The notes below the pieces were generated by a model. The model did not search any database, was not told where the DNA came from, and saw only the letters and a program-made list of their open reading frames with translations. Shown here in pieces: positions 34,456 to 47,222 of a stretch of DNA of 64,000 nt. The first letter of the stretch is position 1. Every line of letters starts with the position of its first letter. The DNA is from Filosporella fistucella (taxonomy: Eukaryota; Ascomycota; Leotiomycetes; Helotiales), in the NCBI GenBank assembly GCA_030077755.1, contig JAQJZZ010000005.1, forward strand, positions 1,798,001 to 1,862,000, read 5' to 3'. A program made the position numbers and the translations under genes.

Positions 34456-36091
34456 TCACAACAACTCAACAGAATGGCTACACCCACCACCAACATGATG
34501 ACTCTCGTGATCCTCCTCCCTCGGCAATTCCTGCTTCCACTCCGCCCTCTTCTGCACTCTCTCTTCCCTCTTCCCAATCCCCAAACTCTCAAAACTACGT
34601 CCATACGTCGCCACTGCGTGCGCAATAGCCTTCGTATTCTGGATCCAAGCACCCACATTCACATTCGCCACATTATCCCCTGCAGCGTGATAATTAACAT
34701 CATACGCTACACCTGCCTTTCCACCAAACAGTTTTTCTTCTTCAACAGTCTTTAGGACCTCTGCGCCGGTGAAAAGTCCACCAACTGGAACCCCGGCAGC
34801 TGCAAAAGCAGCATAATCAGAGCGCGAGTTAAACGCCGTAGGAACATGGTTCAATCCCACCTCCTTAGTGAAATAATCCTCAAACAACTTCTCAGCTGCA
34901 GCGCTACCAGGCGGTCCACTGATGTTAAACGCTGATCCGTCACCATCGTAGATAGCGTAGATATAGTTAGGAGAAGCCAACATGTCGAAATTGAGATAGA
35001 GAGTTATCTTTGCGAGTTCCTCTGGGGAGAGGGATTCTACGTACTTGGTTGAGCCGACGAGACCGACTTCCTCTGCCGACCACCAGCCGAAGCGGACGGC
35101 GTTCGTGGTGCTGAATGCGGTGAGCTGTTTGGCGATTTCGAGGAGGGCGATGGTGCCGGAGCCGTTGTCATTTATTCCTGGGCCTGAGGTGTATCAGCAT
35201 TTATACAAGTATATTGTATTTCTTTGGAGATGAGAGGGAGAGAAGAAACTTGGGAGGGGAAAACATACCAGCTTTCACAGAATCAGAATGCGCTCCCGCA
35301 AGCAACACATTATTCTGATCTCCCCCTTTAGTCTGCGCAATAACATTATAAGTCGGCAACTCGACAACCAACACATCCAGAGTAGCCGTCTTCAAACTCT
35401 CAACCAGAGCCAGTCCCTCAACCCTTGAGATCATAACAGTAGGTACAAAAGCTGGGTTCGCGCCACCGAGAGTACCTCCTAGCGCACTATCTGCATTATT
35501 GTAGATGATCGTGCCGATAGCTCCTGCGGCGCCGGCAAAGAGTGTCTTGACTGAGAAATTACATGTACCCCGTGAGATGAGAGCGATTTTACCGGTGAGA
35601 TCGAGACCGGCAAAATCAGTCTTGAGGACGTTAGTTCTTTCTGTAGAAATCGGACCCGAGAATCAATGTACCTGACTACAACCCAAATTCGGCACCGCAA
35701 CAAGAGCACCAGTAGGTTTCCCGTTCGGCGTGAACGTCAACGGCTCAGCGGCGACGGCCTTGCCATCGATCGTCACAGAAGCAGTAGCACTCTGCGTAGT
35801 AAACTCGTGATACTCAACCGTATAGTAATCACCCAACGCTTTTATAGACTCGTAGATCCATTCGTACGTAGCCTTATGGCCGGGCGTAAAGATCTGTCTG
35901 TTTCGTCCTGGCGTGGCGTATGCGAAACCTTCGAGTGTCCGGGCTTTTGCTAGGAGCTCGGAGCGGAGGAGAACGCGGCGGAGTTGGTTCGATTGTACGA
36001 GGGGGAGGGCGCGGGGTTCGAGGGTTGCTTCTTCTTGGGCGGAGGAGAGGGAGAGGAGGAGAGAGAAGGTTGGGAGGAGGGAGAACTTCAT
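34456..36091 (-). CDS. Secreted M28 aminopeptidase with PA domain (leucine aminopeptidase 2 / aminopeptidase Y type)
   Basis: Three exons (35672-36091, 35269-35620, 34456-35183) encode 499 residues, the usual length of fungal Lap2. The ATG at 36091 begins a signal peptide (MKFSLLPTFSLLLSLSSAQ). A PA domain follows (LISRGTCNFSVKTLFAGAAG and IIYNNADSA). The M28 zinc site is complete: AGAHSDSV supplies His and Asp, GINDNGSGT the bridging Asp, WWSAEEVGLVGS the catalytic and metal Glu, LNFDMLAS an Asp, and NYHAAGDN the last His. The enzyme removes N-terminal residues from peptides outside the cell or in the vacuole. The charged C-terminal tail (about residues 460-499, ending HSVELL) is longer than the catalytic fold needs. 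Confidence 0.93.
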
Positions 36092-36934
36092 TTTGGAGGG
36101 TGATGGAGTGTGAAGTGAGGGTTTAGAAGTTGGTAGAACCAAAAAATAAAAATAAGAATAAACAAGAGATATGAATATAAATACTTATAACCCCGTCCTC
36201 TCACCTCACACAAATCCCCGCTTCAAAGCCATCTTAAATGCAAAAAACCCCCATTTCCATCCAGGAAGGAGACAAGCCCCGTGGCGTCCCTCATCCCCTC
36301 TTTCCCATATCTCTCTCCCTGCGCATCTTCCAACATCCAAGCCAATTCCGCAATCTATATACTTAACGAGTGCTTTCCGTGAATAAGGTACCGTCTTGGA
36401 GCTTTAATTCTCGTCCAATAGGCAATTACCCCTATACTGCCCAGCGGGAAGCGAGGAACCCCGCATGACAAGATAAGGAGGTGCCAAGGGGTGCCGAGAT
36501 ATGCCGAGAGCGACGGGTGGTACCTTGTTCTGGGAAGGGAAGGTGGAGGGAAGGGGCCAAGATGTGAAGATTGTTTTCTGGAAGAGTGGCGAGTGGGAAG
36601 TTGGACGAGAATGATGGCGAGGTTGGGAGGTTGGGTAGGTAGGTACCTAAGTAAGGCTGGGTAGAGTCGGATAGGGAGGGTATTGGTCGGTTGTATGGGC
36701 TGGGCACGTGATGACATGGGTAAATGTTGTGATTCGAGTGTAGGTATGGTACTCTAGGTAGTATAGTACAAGGTAGGGGAGCATTCGATGACGGGAGAAA
36801 AGAATTTGGCCCTGTATGTCATACATAGATTGGACGAGAAATGTAGGTAAGAATCATTCATTCATAACCATCCCAGAACGCCCTTCCTCATCAAAGCCAA
36901 CTACCTAGGTATGTACCAATATCATCTCAACTCC
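36092..36934. other. Intergenic: aminopeptidase promoter, ceramidase 3' flank
   Basis: No gene was recognised. A CACGTGAT element lies at 36705-36712, and short (GGTA)n-like stretches occur near 36635-36650. Confidence 0.45.
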
Positions 36935-39751
36935 TCAGACCAATGTAAAATTCCCACTTGTTCCGACGAAACTCGTAATCTTCCCTCCAAGCGCTTTCGC
37001 GTCTCCATAATACACAATGCGATAAGTGCCTTTGGAAGCATAAGACTCCGTCTCCCAGCTTATAACCACATGACTACTTCCCAGCAATCCATCATCTCTG
37101 TACCATGTGTATGTGAGGAACCAATCTTTATCATCACGAACACTGACCCAGTTGCCACTTTGAACCATCTGTACCTCGGCGAATGTCCCTTCAAGACGAA
37201 GATTGTTGCGGGGGTTGGCACCGACGAAGGATGCATTCACGACCGAGCCGATGGGGTAGGATGAGGATGGTTGAGTGAGAACGTCTCCAAATGATTTGAA
37301 GAGCGGCGGATTGTCGTAAACAACGCCTGTAATTAAGGAGATGGACTCGGAAACTGCGACATTGTTTGGTGGTGAGGGACCAGCTGGGGCGGTGGATGTG
37401 TTTTTTGCTGACAGGTATCCGATGTGGGATGTGGAGAGATACATATATGCATATGACTCCCATTGACCGTATAGTGTTGATGCGCCTTCGTATCGTTGAA
37501 CACCATACTCCTCTGGCGTCACAGCATAATGAGCATATGTATTTGCTGGGCCACCAAGAACGACTTTAGGTGTAGAAGATACAATTCCCTGGGCCGTGGC
37601 GGCTGCTGCCACAGCGGCTTTCCAGCGACGACCAGTCATGGTCGTTGCTTCCGAAGGAGAGATAATCATGATGAATTGGCCAACACGGAGTGATTGAACA
37701 TCGACGATGTTTGGCGACCAAGCGTATGGTTCAGTCATTTCACCAACATCGAGGAGAATGGGTTTCGGTGATTGGCAAGCTTTTTGAGCTGCAGAAGGTG
37801 TTTTCAAAACTCCAGATACGAGGACCCAGAACGGATTCTGTGCGTCCGTATCATTGTCTCCCTGTACGAAATCGAATGCTCCTGGGCCGTCAGTGGTACC
37901 ACCTGCGAAAGAGTAACCAAGTGCTGCGGGGCATGTCTGAACAATCGTTCCATTTGGAAGGGGAAACTTCATGTATTGCATATCTTGGAATGTCTAAAGT
38001 TGTCAGCTGGTACGTCCAAGATGAGGTAATTTGTGGCTGATCGAGAATCACTTACATGGTAGTACTTGACACTCGAGTCCGTCACTGCTGTACTAACAGT
38101 ATCAAAGGAGTCCTAGGATGGTCAGCCCGCGAACCCTATGATAGTAGAGATATTTTCCACTCACATAAAGAGCTTTGGCACCAGCAAATACTCGTCTACC
38201 AATTTCATAACAGCTGGATACACCAAGATCTAATTTCTGAAATGCAGGACCTGATTGAGAATTAGCAAGCGATACCATCGTGCAGTCGAGCGAGTCCTTA
38301 CCTCGACCATGACATGCTTGACTCGTTCCACTGCAAGTACTCTTATCAAGTGTACATTGTGTTCCAGATCCATCATCACACCATGCTCCCAACACATTTG
38401 GAGTAGTGTCACCAACACTGCTTTGACTGAAAGCTGCAACGAAACCTGGAGCCGCTGAAGCATCTTTGAGCATTGCTTGCTCGAAGAGATAGCTGCTGAC
38501 TCCTTTGTTGTCTATCCGCGTGTCAGCAAGTCAAACATTCGGCGGATGATGAATCTCTTACCTCCGCTGACATGGGTATTATTCTCCAACATGGAGGTTC
38601 CGTGAACACTGTCCAAGTCAGCTTTATTCCTACAAGTAAAATCGGCTCCTCTCTCGGAGAGTGTGGCTGCATAACATGAGAACATCGACAACTTACCTGT
38701 GCCATGCCAATACACCAGTATTCAACCCATCCGAAGCTCTCTTGAAACGTAACATTGTGAGGGTCGTATCGACTGTGGAGTCATACTTGGCCCTCTCCTC
38801 AGCTGGATTTGCAAGATAAGCCCAGAGACTGCGATTGATGTTCGCATCAGTGATATTTGTATCTGCAAAATCAAGATATCCGGGTGCAAGACTCTCATGC
38901 GCTCGCTTGATGGAAAGAATCGTACTGTTGAGCTTGTTAGTTCCTATTGATCTACAGAACAAAGAGACGAAATATAACGCACCCATCAACAACGGCCTGA
39001 TAACTCTGTTTACTGAATCCCAAACTCGTGATTTGAGGCAACAGATAATTGACCCAAGCTCCAGGTCCAGAATGCGAGTGTGTGCCAGTTAGTGCAACAT
39101 TACTCTGATTGTACATCGAGTACGCACTTCCCAGACTAGCAAGACCAGAGAGAACACCATATCGGATGGCAGTATCACCGAATGCGACATCCAAAACAAG
39201 ATAGACGAAACGAGATGCAGGGTTATTGATGTCTCCGATGATGAAGGCACGTGAGTACACACTGTGAATGTTAGTGAGGGGTAGAGGTCAGATGGAGAAT
39301 ACATACCGTTGACGCAGTCCTGTGCCTATTTGTGGAAGGGAAGCATATCCCATGAAATTGACTTCTACTACGGGTCTGTCATCTTTGTCAGTAGAGGTTT
39401 CACAAGTGATAACGACGAGAACATGTACCCCGTGATATCAGCCTTTCCAACTCCAAGTAGATACTGCTGTCCAGTCGCTCTAGTGACTCCATCTAAGAAA
39501 GCCTTTGATTCATCACTCATGATAACCTCTGGTGTTTCTCCTTCCTTGCCACTCTCGGTCTTGCTCGTCCTAGAACCGAGAAAAGCAAACACGAATACCA
39601 AACCAATCAGGGTGAAGAAGCCGATCCAGAGTTTCTTGTTGATACCTCGTCGTGGGCTAGTGGTCGTTGCAAGGACATCCATATCATCTTCACTATCGAT
39701 ATCGGACTTTTCCTCGCGAGGAAGAGCCTCGTAATCCATGTTGGTAGCCAT
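36935..39751 (-). CDS. Neutral ceramidase, type II membrane-anchored
   Basis: Nine exons (39429-39751, 39307-39375, 38983-39261, 38697-38924, 38562-38608, 38302-38511, 38165-38250, 38056-38112, 36935-37993) encode 785 residues. A short cytosolic acidic tail is followed by one membrane span (KLWIGFFTLIGLVFVFAFLG, about residues 40-59). The catalytic domain begins LLGVGKADITGPVVEVNFMGYA. Zinc-site residues are in THSHSGPGAW, and GTSMLENNTHVSGDNKG is another conserved block. The C-terminal Ig-like domain runs from about residue 640. It hydrolyses ceramide to sphingosine and fatty acid. The nucleophile motif reads GDTTP (residues 349-353), with Thr352 where characterised enzymes have Ser in GDVSP. 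The alternative start at residue 5 would not change the topology. Confidence 0.92.
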
Positions 39752-41240
39752 GTTTGTTGTCACACAGGATGGCTGAGGTGGAAGAACAAGGACCTTGTAT
39801 TGAGTAAACAAATTAAGGTCGCGGTCGAGGTCAAGTAGAACTAAATTAGATTAGGGGAGGAGGGCGAAAATATAGATAATTTCCCCTCTCTACTCCATGG
39901 CACCTTCTCCATCCATTCATCTCTATCCTTAACCAATCTTTTCTTCCTCCGTCAGTGCAGCCGCCACTTCCACTGCCACAAGGCCATCCATCTCCTCAGT
40001 CACACAAAGCAAACCAGCTTTTATTCATCTACCTTACCTTACCTTACCTTAACCCAGCAAACCAAGTTTTCCAATCCCACCAATCTCCACCCTACCCAGT
40101 TCTGCCAGTGCACTCCCCTCATCCACATCGGCATCACTCGCCCCTCTCCATCTACTCATCTGCCCTGTCTCAGTGTCCCCGCTGATCATGTCTCGATCGC
40201 GAATTCCCTGCGGTGTCCCTTTCTTGATATGAGCGGTCGTGAAATTAGCCTCGGGAAGGGGGCAGCGAATCGTGGCAGCTGATGCTATATTTCCTATTTG
40301 GGTTTAAAGTAACGGTGGCGCTGGTCGAATTCAGGTACCGGAGGGGTAGACACGTGATTTAGTGCCGGAGGTATAGCTGAGTTGCGGCTGGGGATACGGG
40401 AGTGCAGGGTTGGAGGGGGTTGAGGTGGAGAATTTGATAAGAGATATCGATTTTGAGGTCGAGATATAGAGTAGAGTGGAGTCGGGGAGATAGTTTAGAT
40501 AAGGTTATTTAGATGCCTAGGCAAGTAGGGACGGTTGAATTCTGATATTGGTTTTGAGATATAGCAGTCTAAGTTATCGCTCGCTTGGACATAAAGACGC
40601 TTTTGATACTTCTCCGAACATTACCTTCTTGCTTCTGTACAACTACTTGATATCGGCTTTCCTTTTCAGTTCTACTGTTATGACTTGCTGCATTTCCATC
40701 TTCCCCTCTCTATCTCACCGACCCTCTCTTTCTACATCCATCAACGAAACTGCCGGCGATAAACCACGCCCAAAGCTTATACTCTATTCATACCTACAAA
40801 GTTCAATCCCCGCCAAGCCCGGAACCAAAAATCCCAATCAGTGGGAGGCGCCGTCTATCCCACTCTCGGCATCGGCTTCATCGTCCTGTTACAGACGACC
40901 TGAGATCCGAAAAGATAGGACGAAAGATGTTCATTTCAACATATGAGAGGTAACGTGGTACAATTGTAGATCTGGTGTCGGATGGATTTGTTCCTGCATT
41001 TAGTGCTTAGCTATAGTTCGATGGACATGAGTATTTCGAAACTCCAGTGCTTGTTTCCATCCGACAACGATGATCTTTTCGCACATGCACGGGGGTATCG
41101 AATCGGAAAACTACCGAAAGCTTTTTAAGATCATCTGAGTTATCTATACGCAAGGCAGGGTCCCTGCTCTTTCCTATTCTACCAATCCTACCCCTCAGCC
41201 CTCTTCCTCACATCTACCCCTCCCTAGGTACCTTCTACCA
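39752..41240. other. Intergenic, 1.5 kb, ceramidase promoter
   Basis: No gene was accepted. The region has a CTTAC pentamer run at about 40030-40050, a CACGTGAT element at 40351-40358, and a 132-codon plus-strand frame at 40548-40946 without recognisable motifs. Confidence 0.45.
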
Positions 41241-44200
41241 CTACATCGTCTCTGGCCAACACGCACTAACACTCCCATCCATCCCATCCACTGCCACCAC
41301 AACTCTTGCTCCATACTCCAGCGGATTTCCCTCATACACCACGAAGTCTCTTTCTTCTTCTTTGATATCCAAGCCTAATATCTCTTCTATATTCCTAGAC
41401 ACCAAATCAATTGCCTTGCGTGAAGATAATCCTGCGAATTTGGCTGCCCAGCCCGCTTCGATGGGTACATCGTGGATATGTGCATCATCTGTGAGTGTCA
41501 GTTTTGGAAATGAATTGATGTTACAAGGTGGTTCATGGAGAGATCAAGAGGAGTCAATGGATAGGACGAAAAGAATACTTACTTTCACCACTCATCGCAA
41601 GCCCAAATTTCACACCCGCTTCCGCCAATACAGCAGCCGGTAATCTACTCAACGGTGGTCCAGGCAAGGCATTCAATTTCTCATAAGAATCAGGTGCACC
41701 ACGATTTCTCGTCAGTATAACTGGTATCCCAGCTGCTGCGAGCTCTTTAGCTACCTATTTCTTGTCAGGACCCTTCTTCTAGGAAAGGGGATTGGAAACG
41801 TACGAGAGGAGCTCCTGCACCACCATGAATAACTAGATTTACGGCAGGGAGTTCTTGCTTGATCTTGATGAGTTGTTGGATATCGTACTAGTTGATTGAG
41901 TCAGTTTGGAGAGAGGAATGGCGATAGGAGGAAACACACCTCGTTATCAACATCCACGACCAAAGGAAAAGACCCATTAGCTGCTCTTCCGTAGACATCA
42001 TCTTTTCCCTGACTATCAATGATAATCTGTCTCAATTTTCCAATTCCAGAAGAAACCGTAGGTAAAGAATCAGCTGCAAGAATTAGCATAATCCCTCCTC
42101 CCAAGGCTCTTCCGTGCCTCTGGACTAGGTGGTAAGAAAAAATAATGAGCTCACCATATCCCCTCCCCCCAACCCCAAAATGCAATGCCACATCCTCCCT
42201 AAAGACCCCTCCATCCAAAACCCCCTTCTTCCCCGACGTCTTAATTCCTACACTAACACCACCTACAAAACCCCTCGCCAACGGCGCAGTCACAGCTTTC
42301 GTGACACCCGCGTACTTCGCTCTCGAAAAGCCCTTCCCTTCCAAATGAATCCCATATTTAGCATAAAACACCTTTTTCGGATCTAAATCAACGGAAGTAG
42401 ATACCTTACCATCCCCTGTACTGCGCTCGCCGGCTATTTCTTGAAGCCCGAGACTCACGGAAACGGTCGTTAGACCTGGGAGGAGATGGCCGTTTTGGAG
42501 GGAGATGATGGTTGAGGAGGTGCTGGCTGAGAGGCAGTCGGAGGGAGTGGAGAGGCATATTATTTTGCCGTTTTCGATTACTAGTGTTAGATTCCCATTT
42601 TGGGCTGAGGAAGCCGAGGGTGTGTCAAGGAATGATTCAGTGAGTCCCGTGATGGTGAATTTCGCTCCTTTCTTCTCCATCGCCTCGCAGAGATCCTTCT
42701 TTACTTCAGGTGTCGGAACCTTTTTCATGACTGGAGGAGCAGGATTGGTAAATTTGGGTTTGACACCCGAGAGACTCTCCTTCGTTTTCTTTGGGTCTAG
42801 GAAATCGATTCCGTCTACGAAAACGTGGAGAGCGGTGGCTCCGACAGAAAGAGGATGGGAATCCCAAACTACGAGATCTGCATCGTATCCTGCGCGAACG
42901 TAGCCTACTCTATGGTCGATCTCGAGACTTCGCGCTGGTACACTGGTCACGGATTGAAGAGCTAAGATTTCTGATAGATTGAATGCGTGGGCGGTTGCTG
43001 CTTGAGTACTGTTGGGTCAGTAAATGTGATCTAAGGGCAACGATGAAGACTTACAGCAGATATTTTGCATTCGTCTCCTCTTGAACATGGTCCTAGAGGG
43101 GTTAGTGAGTTTTCGTCAGCATATTCCGCACACTTACTGATTTATATGCGACTGGGACGCCATGCTCCGCCAGAATACTTCCAGCCCACAAATTGGCCTC
43201 ATATGCTTCTTTCTTATAATACCCAAAGGCAGCAAATGTCGCAATAGTGATATTTCTGCCCGTAGTCAGCAAGTATAAGAAACCGACACAATAACATCGC
43301 AACGCACTCTCCACTTGCTTTAATCATCTCTGGCACCTCCCAAGCAGCCAAAGCATGATGAAAAGCCTGAATCCGGAAGCCAAACTCTTTACTATGCAAC
43401 AGCATATCCTCAAAATCCTCCGGCTCATAACAATGCACGTTAACCCCTACCTGCCCCCTCAACATCGCAATACTAGAATCATATTCCAGATAATCGACCT
43501 CGCTATCTTGCCCCTCTTTCAAAAACTTTGAAACCGCATCTAAATCACCACTCTCTTTCATGACAGCAGCTTCTAAACACCATTCATCTTGCTTCGCTCT
43601 CAATTCCTGCGCTCGCTCCATATGTTTCCTAAACACCCACGCGTTTCCCATCCGTGTGTGCGTATACACCCTCCTTGGATTCTCTCCACAAGCCATCTTC
43701 ATAAATCGTCTTCTCTCACCCTTGGGCAGTCCATGTTCAAGCAACATATCCTCAACCACCAATTCACCCTCCCCACCTCTCTTCAAAGCATTCTTCACCA
43801 ACACCGCTTCACCACCCATCACATTCGCCGAGCCGGGCAGGATCAAGGATGTTGTTACTCCTCCTGAGGCAATTATTTCAGTAGCTATATCATATGCTTT
43901 CAATGAGTCCAGGATCCGAACTTGGGATGTGATGGGTCCGGTTTCTTTGTTGACCTCGTTCGTATCGTCTGTTGCGGATAGTAATGGCCATGTCATTGCC
44001 ATGTGATGGGAATGCATATCCACCAGTCCGGGCGTAACAAAGTGACCTTGGAAATCATACTTGAAAGCTCCTTCGATATCGATCTCTTCCTTTGCATGAG
44101 TGATCTTGGTGATGATTCCTTTATCAAATACGATATTGACAGGTGAGCCTAGAATATTCTCTCCATCGAATAATGTCACATTTAACAAGATATTCGTCCG

Positions 44201-44536
44201 ATTCTGTCCGGTCTTTGGATTCCAGCGTGCGTTGGACCGCGAGTTCGCTGTGGTCACGGGATATTGGATTGGTGGGGTATGATACTGTGCGCATCTCTGA
44301 AGCCCGGCATTGAGTTTCTCGAGATGGTAATTTGTGAGTTGTATAGAGGCTGGTGATGATTTGTAGATGTATCGAGGCAAGAAGATGAACTGGAGACTGA
44401 GGACTAAGATTATGATGGTGATGATTGATAGTGGGATCTTGGGTCGGGTGTGGCGGCGAGGGGTCTGTTGTGGCGAATCTATGATGGGTTTATACATTGT
44501 GCCTCCACTGGCTTTATCCTTAGGAGTATCGAACAT
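41241..44536 (-). CDS. Membrane-anchored tandem amidohydrolase (imidazolonepropionase/Amidohydro_3-like)
   Basis: Eight exons (43308-44536, 43138-43255, 43055-43092, 43008-42155, 41940-42073, 41804-41887, 41583-41754, 41241-41488) encode 958 residues. A cytosolic tail and one membrane span (IPLSIITIIILVLSLQFIFL) precede the enzyme. The first half is a full amidohydrolase: GHFVTPGLVDMHSHH supplies the HxH metal pair, followed by GGVTTSLILPGSANVMGGEA, VNVHCYEPEDFEDM, AFHHALAAWEVPEM and DHRVGYVRAGYDADLVVWD. The second half repeats the small-domain pattern (LVIENGKIICL...NGHLLPGL) and continues as a more decayed barrel (GVKFGLAMSGE). The substrate is unknown. Intron 4 (42074-42154) is 81 nt with no stop in frame. 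The ATG at 44536 is chosen because no in-frame ATG lies upstream. Confidence 0.87.
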
Positions 44537-45853
44537 TGCGATATGTCCAATTGATAGAGATGAAAGAGTGAGGCTGATGATGGGTGTGGTGAAACAGATG
44601 CCTGATACAGCTAGCCTAAATGAGGGGCTGGGACGCTGTATTCCGACCAGCACGACGTTAGTCTTATGGCCAGTTTATTGCTCGAGTTGTTCGACATCGA
44701 ACATCCTTTGTCTTTAGAGTTTCGTGAAACCAAATAAAGTAACACTCGAAGCAAATCTGTGTTAGCAATCAATTAATAGAATGACCAATTCGAGAATACT
44801 TATGTTGGCGATCGGAGTGCTTTTGAGGCAACCGCAAGCGCGTTAGCATGCTGTCGTGCTTTTCTAGGCTGGTGAGCAATCATCATGAACTCTGGTTCTG
44901 CATAGAAACGACTAGTAGTTCTTTGTCACAAAACTGAAAGCTATGGAATTCCTTTTCCGTTTTGATATATGTCTCGATGTCAGTTTCGACTCTTCTCAGT
45001 CCAACTTGTAGGAATGCAGAGTCGAGAGGGATCAAAAATGAAAGCACTTAGCTCCATAGCACTATTTCCTCACAAATTGATGCTATAGCCAATCGGTCTT
45101 AATGGCTTTGGAATTTCTCTAGATATTTCATGGCTTCTACATTACGATACTTATCTCCAAAGGAAGTCCTCTGAGAGGTCCGTAATAGGCAAAGTACATA
45201 TCATAGTCGTTTACACTTATTGGAAACCAGCATAAAAGAGCCTGCGAATATAGCGATTGAACGCCTTTCCATCCGTCTGTTTGCCCTATTCGTTCGCGCG
45301 AATGCCCTGTCAAATGCCCCGTTGAGACCTCGCTTCAGCGTGCTCTCACTGTCCCAGCGCACCCACCAATCCAACAACAACGTAACATCCACACTACAAC
45401 ACGCAAGTATCAAAATACATATGTACAGTGGCGCTCTAAATGCCTCAGGGGAAAACCTCGACGCTTTGGCTGGACTATACCACTAAGACATCACGCTATA
45501 ATTATTAGCTCTGGGTCGGTACTGTGGCATGGTCTATTCGAGTAGTCAAAGATTTGCGCCAGTGGTGGGCGCTGAGATGTAACCAACGTAATGGAGAGTG
45601 TCTGGTGTAGGTGTTTGGGGTTTGAAATTTTGTACCTCGCAGCAAGAGGTTTCGAGCGAATTGATAATTGAATTTAGGCTTTATAATAATAGTGATAGGT
45701 AGTAATGAATTTTTGATGGGATCTGTAGCTCATATTCTTGTCACTGAACTTGCCATTAAAGAAGCAGCTAGCTTTCATGTTTACAACTGACATGTCATAC
45801 TGAATCGACTCTTCTACTGTCTGAAAACGTGTCAACTCTTCAATTCACGAATC
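44537..45853. other. Intergenic, amidohydrolase promoter and HGH1 3' flank
   Basis: No gene was recognised. Overlapping open frames at 45201-45413 (-) and 45220-45486 (+) show no motif. Confidence 0.45.
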
Positions 45854-47222
45854 TTATACTTCTGTAATCTTATCATCATCCTCATCATCGTCTTCATCTT
45901 CCTGCTCAATCTTAGCCCAACTACCTGCGCCGCCCGTTGCCTGCGGATGAGAGAACTCCTTTTTCTTCTGCGGCCTTCTTTCCAAAGCAGTCATGCCGGC
46001 ATCCACCTTCTCATCATTCTCCTCATCTCGCATCAGAACTTGCACCAACCTCTCACATGCCTCTCTCACATCATCATTATCCACATGCATATGCGTTTCC
46101 CGCACGATTGGATACACCTTGATTGCTCTTAGTGTATCTCTTCCTTCCCTCGTTGTAGTGAGCAACATGAGTGTTTCGATGTGTGTCTGGATGATAGATG
46201 GATCCGAGTCTCGTTTCTTGTCTGGTGGGAGTAGTTGTAGATCTGGAAGCATGTCTGTCGAATCCTCCTCATCGAATTCCTCATTTCCAGTGATGGGAAG
46301 TAATAGATAAGGCAGGATGTTGATTTCGTCTTCTGACAAAAACGAAGGATGTGAGTCAATTTCAAAAGCTACGTTCTTGATTGTAGATGCGACACCTTTC
46401 CTCCGAATATCTGATTTGTGTTCCGTGAATACGGTCAATTTTGTGAGAGGAACGACACCATCATATTCCTGCTTCGTCAAGAAATATTGACGACCCTCCT
46501 TGTGCTTTGCCAAATCTGCGAACAGATATGCCAGATAATCGTAATCAGCGGCTTTATTATATGTACCATCCGCACCTTTGACAAACAGATCGAGTAGTTG
46601 ATCGATCGCACGGTTGTTCGAAGCCAATTCTTTTGGTGCAGGTGCTTCCACGCTCAAGATGTCCTTCAATTCATCCCATTTTGCCAGGTTAGCCAGGAGC
46701 ATCGATAGTAGATTGGCGTTTGTCTCTGCAGGATCCTTCAGGCTCATCATTAGCATTTGGTATAATGAAGACGGGAGTGGAGACTAACATACTGTCACAC
46801 GGCCAAGTATTGTCTTGACGAAATCTTTATCGGAAGCAAGATACTCGAGTACATCTCGATCTGTGGAGAGGTTTATGAGGATAGTGATTGCATCTTTCGC
46901 GATTTGCTAGGATTTGTCAGTCATGGCCGAGCGGTACCTTGGAGTTGGCAGACCTTGTAATCTCGAACTAACAGCTTCAGGTCCTTCACTGGTAGCAACT
47001 CGTTGGTTTTGAATATTGTAGGCTGTGATGTCGAGTAAGGAACAAGATTTTCGACAGCTGTCGCAAATGTCAATTCTATATCTGGCTAACTGCTAGAGGA
47101 GTCTTACCAAGCTGTCTGACTTGAGTATTTCCATGCGATATAAAATCAACGAGCTAACTGGTTGTCAGCTTATGCGTCTAGGTTATGATGACGCCACGCA
47201 CCTCTTCTAGATGTGTAGGCAT
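45854..47222 (-). CDS. HGH1: HGH1 family armadillo-like protein (eEF2-folding factor)
   Basis: Five exons (47202-47222, 47108-47153, 46954-47057, 46793-46906, 45854-46735) encode 388 residues, close to yeast Hgh1 (394). The first exons encode MPTHLEELVDFISHGNTQVRQLAVENLVPYS. Helical repeats follow with DLKLLVRDYKQIAKDAITILINLS, ETNANLLSMLLANLAK, RRKGVASTIKNVAFE, and the conserved C-terminal block EDEINILPYLLLPITGNEEFDEED...LLTTTREGRDTLR. The tail is Asp/Glu-rich. Family knowledge: Hgh1 works with TRiC/CCT in folding translation elongation factor 2 in the cytosol. The acceptor of exon 5 (AAG before GAT) is the least certain junction because several AGs follow the branch site. Confidence 0.9.

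Noticed and set aside
40548..40946. 132-codon plus-strand frame upstream of the ceramidase gene
   Set aside because: Low-complexity Ser-rich product, no motif and no intron or neighbour support.
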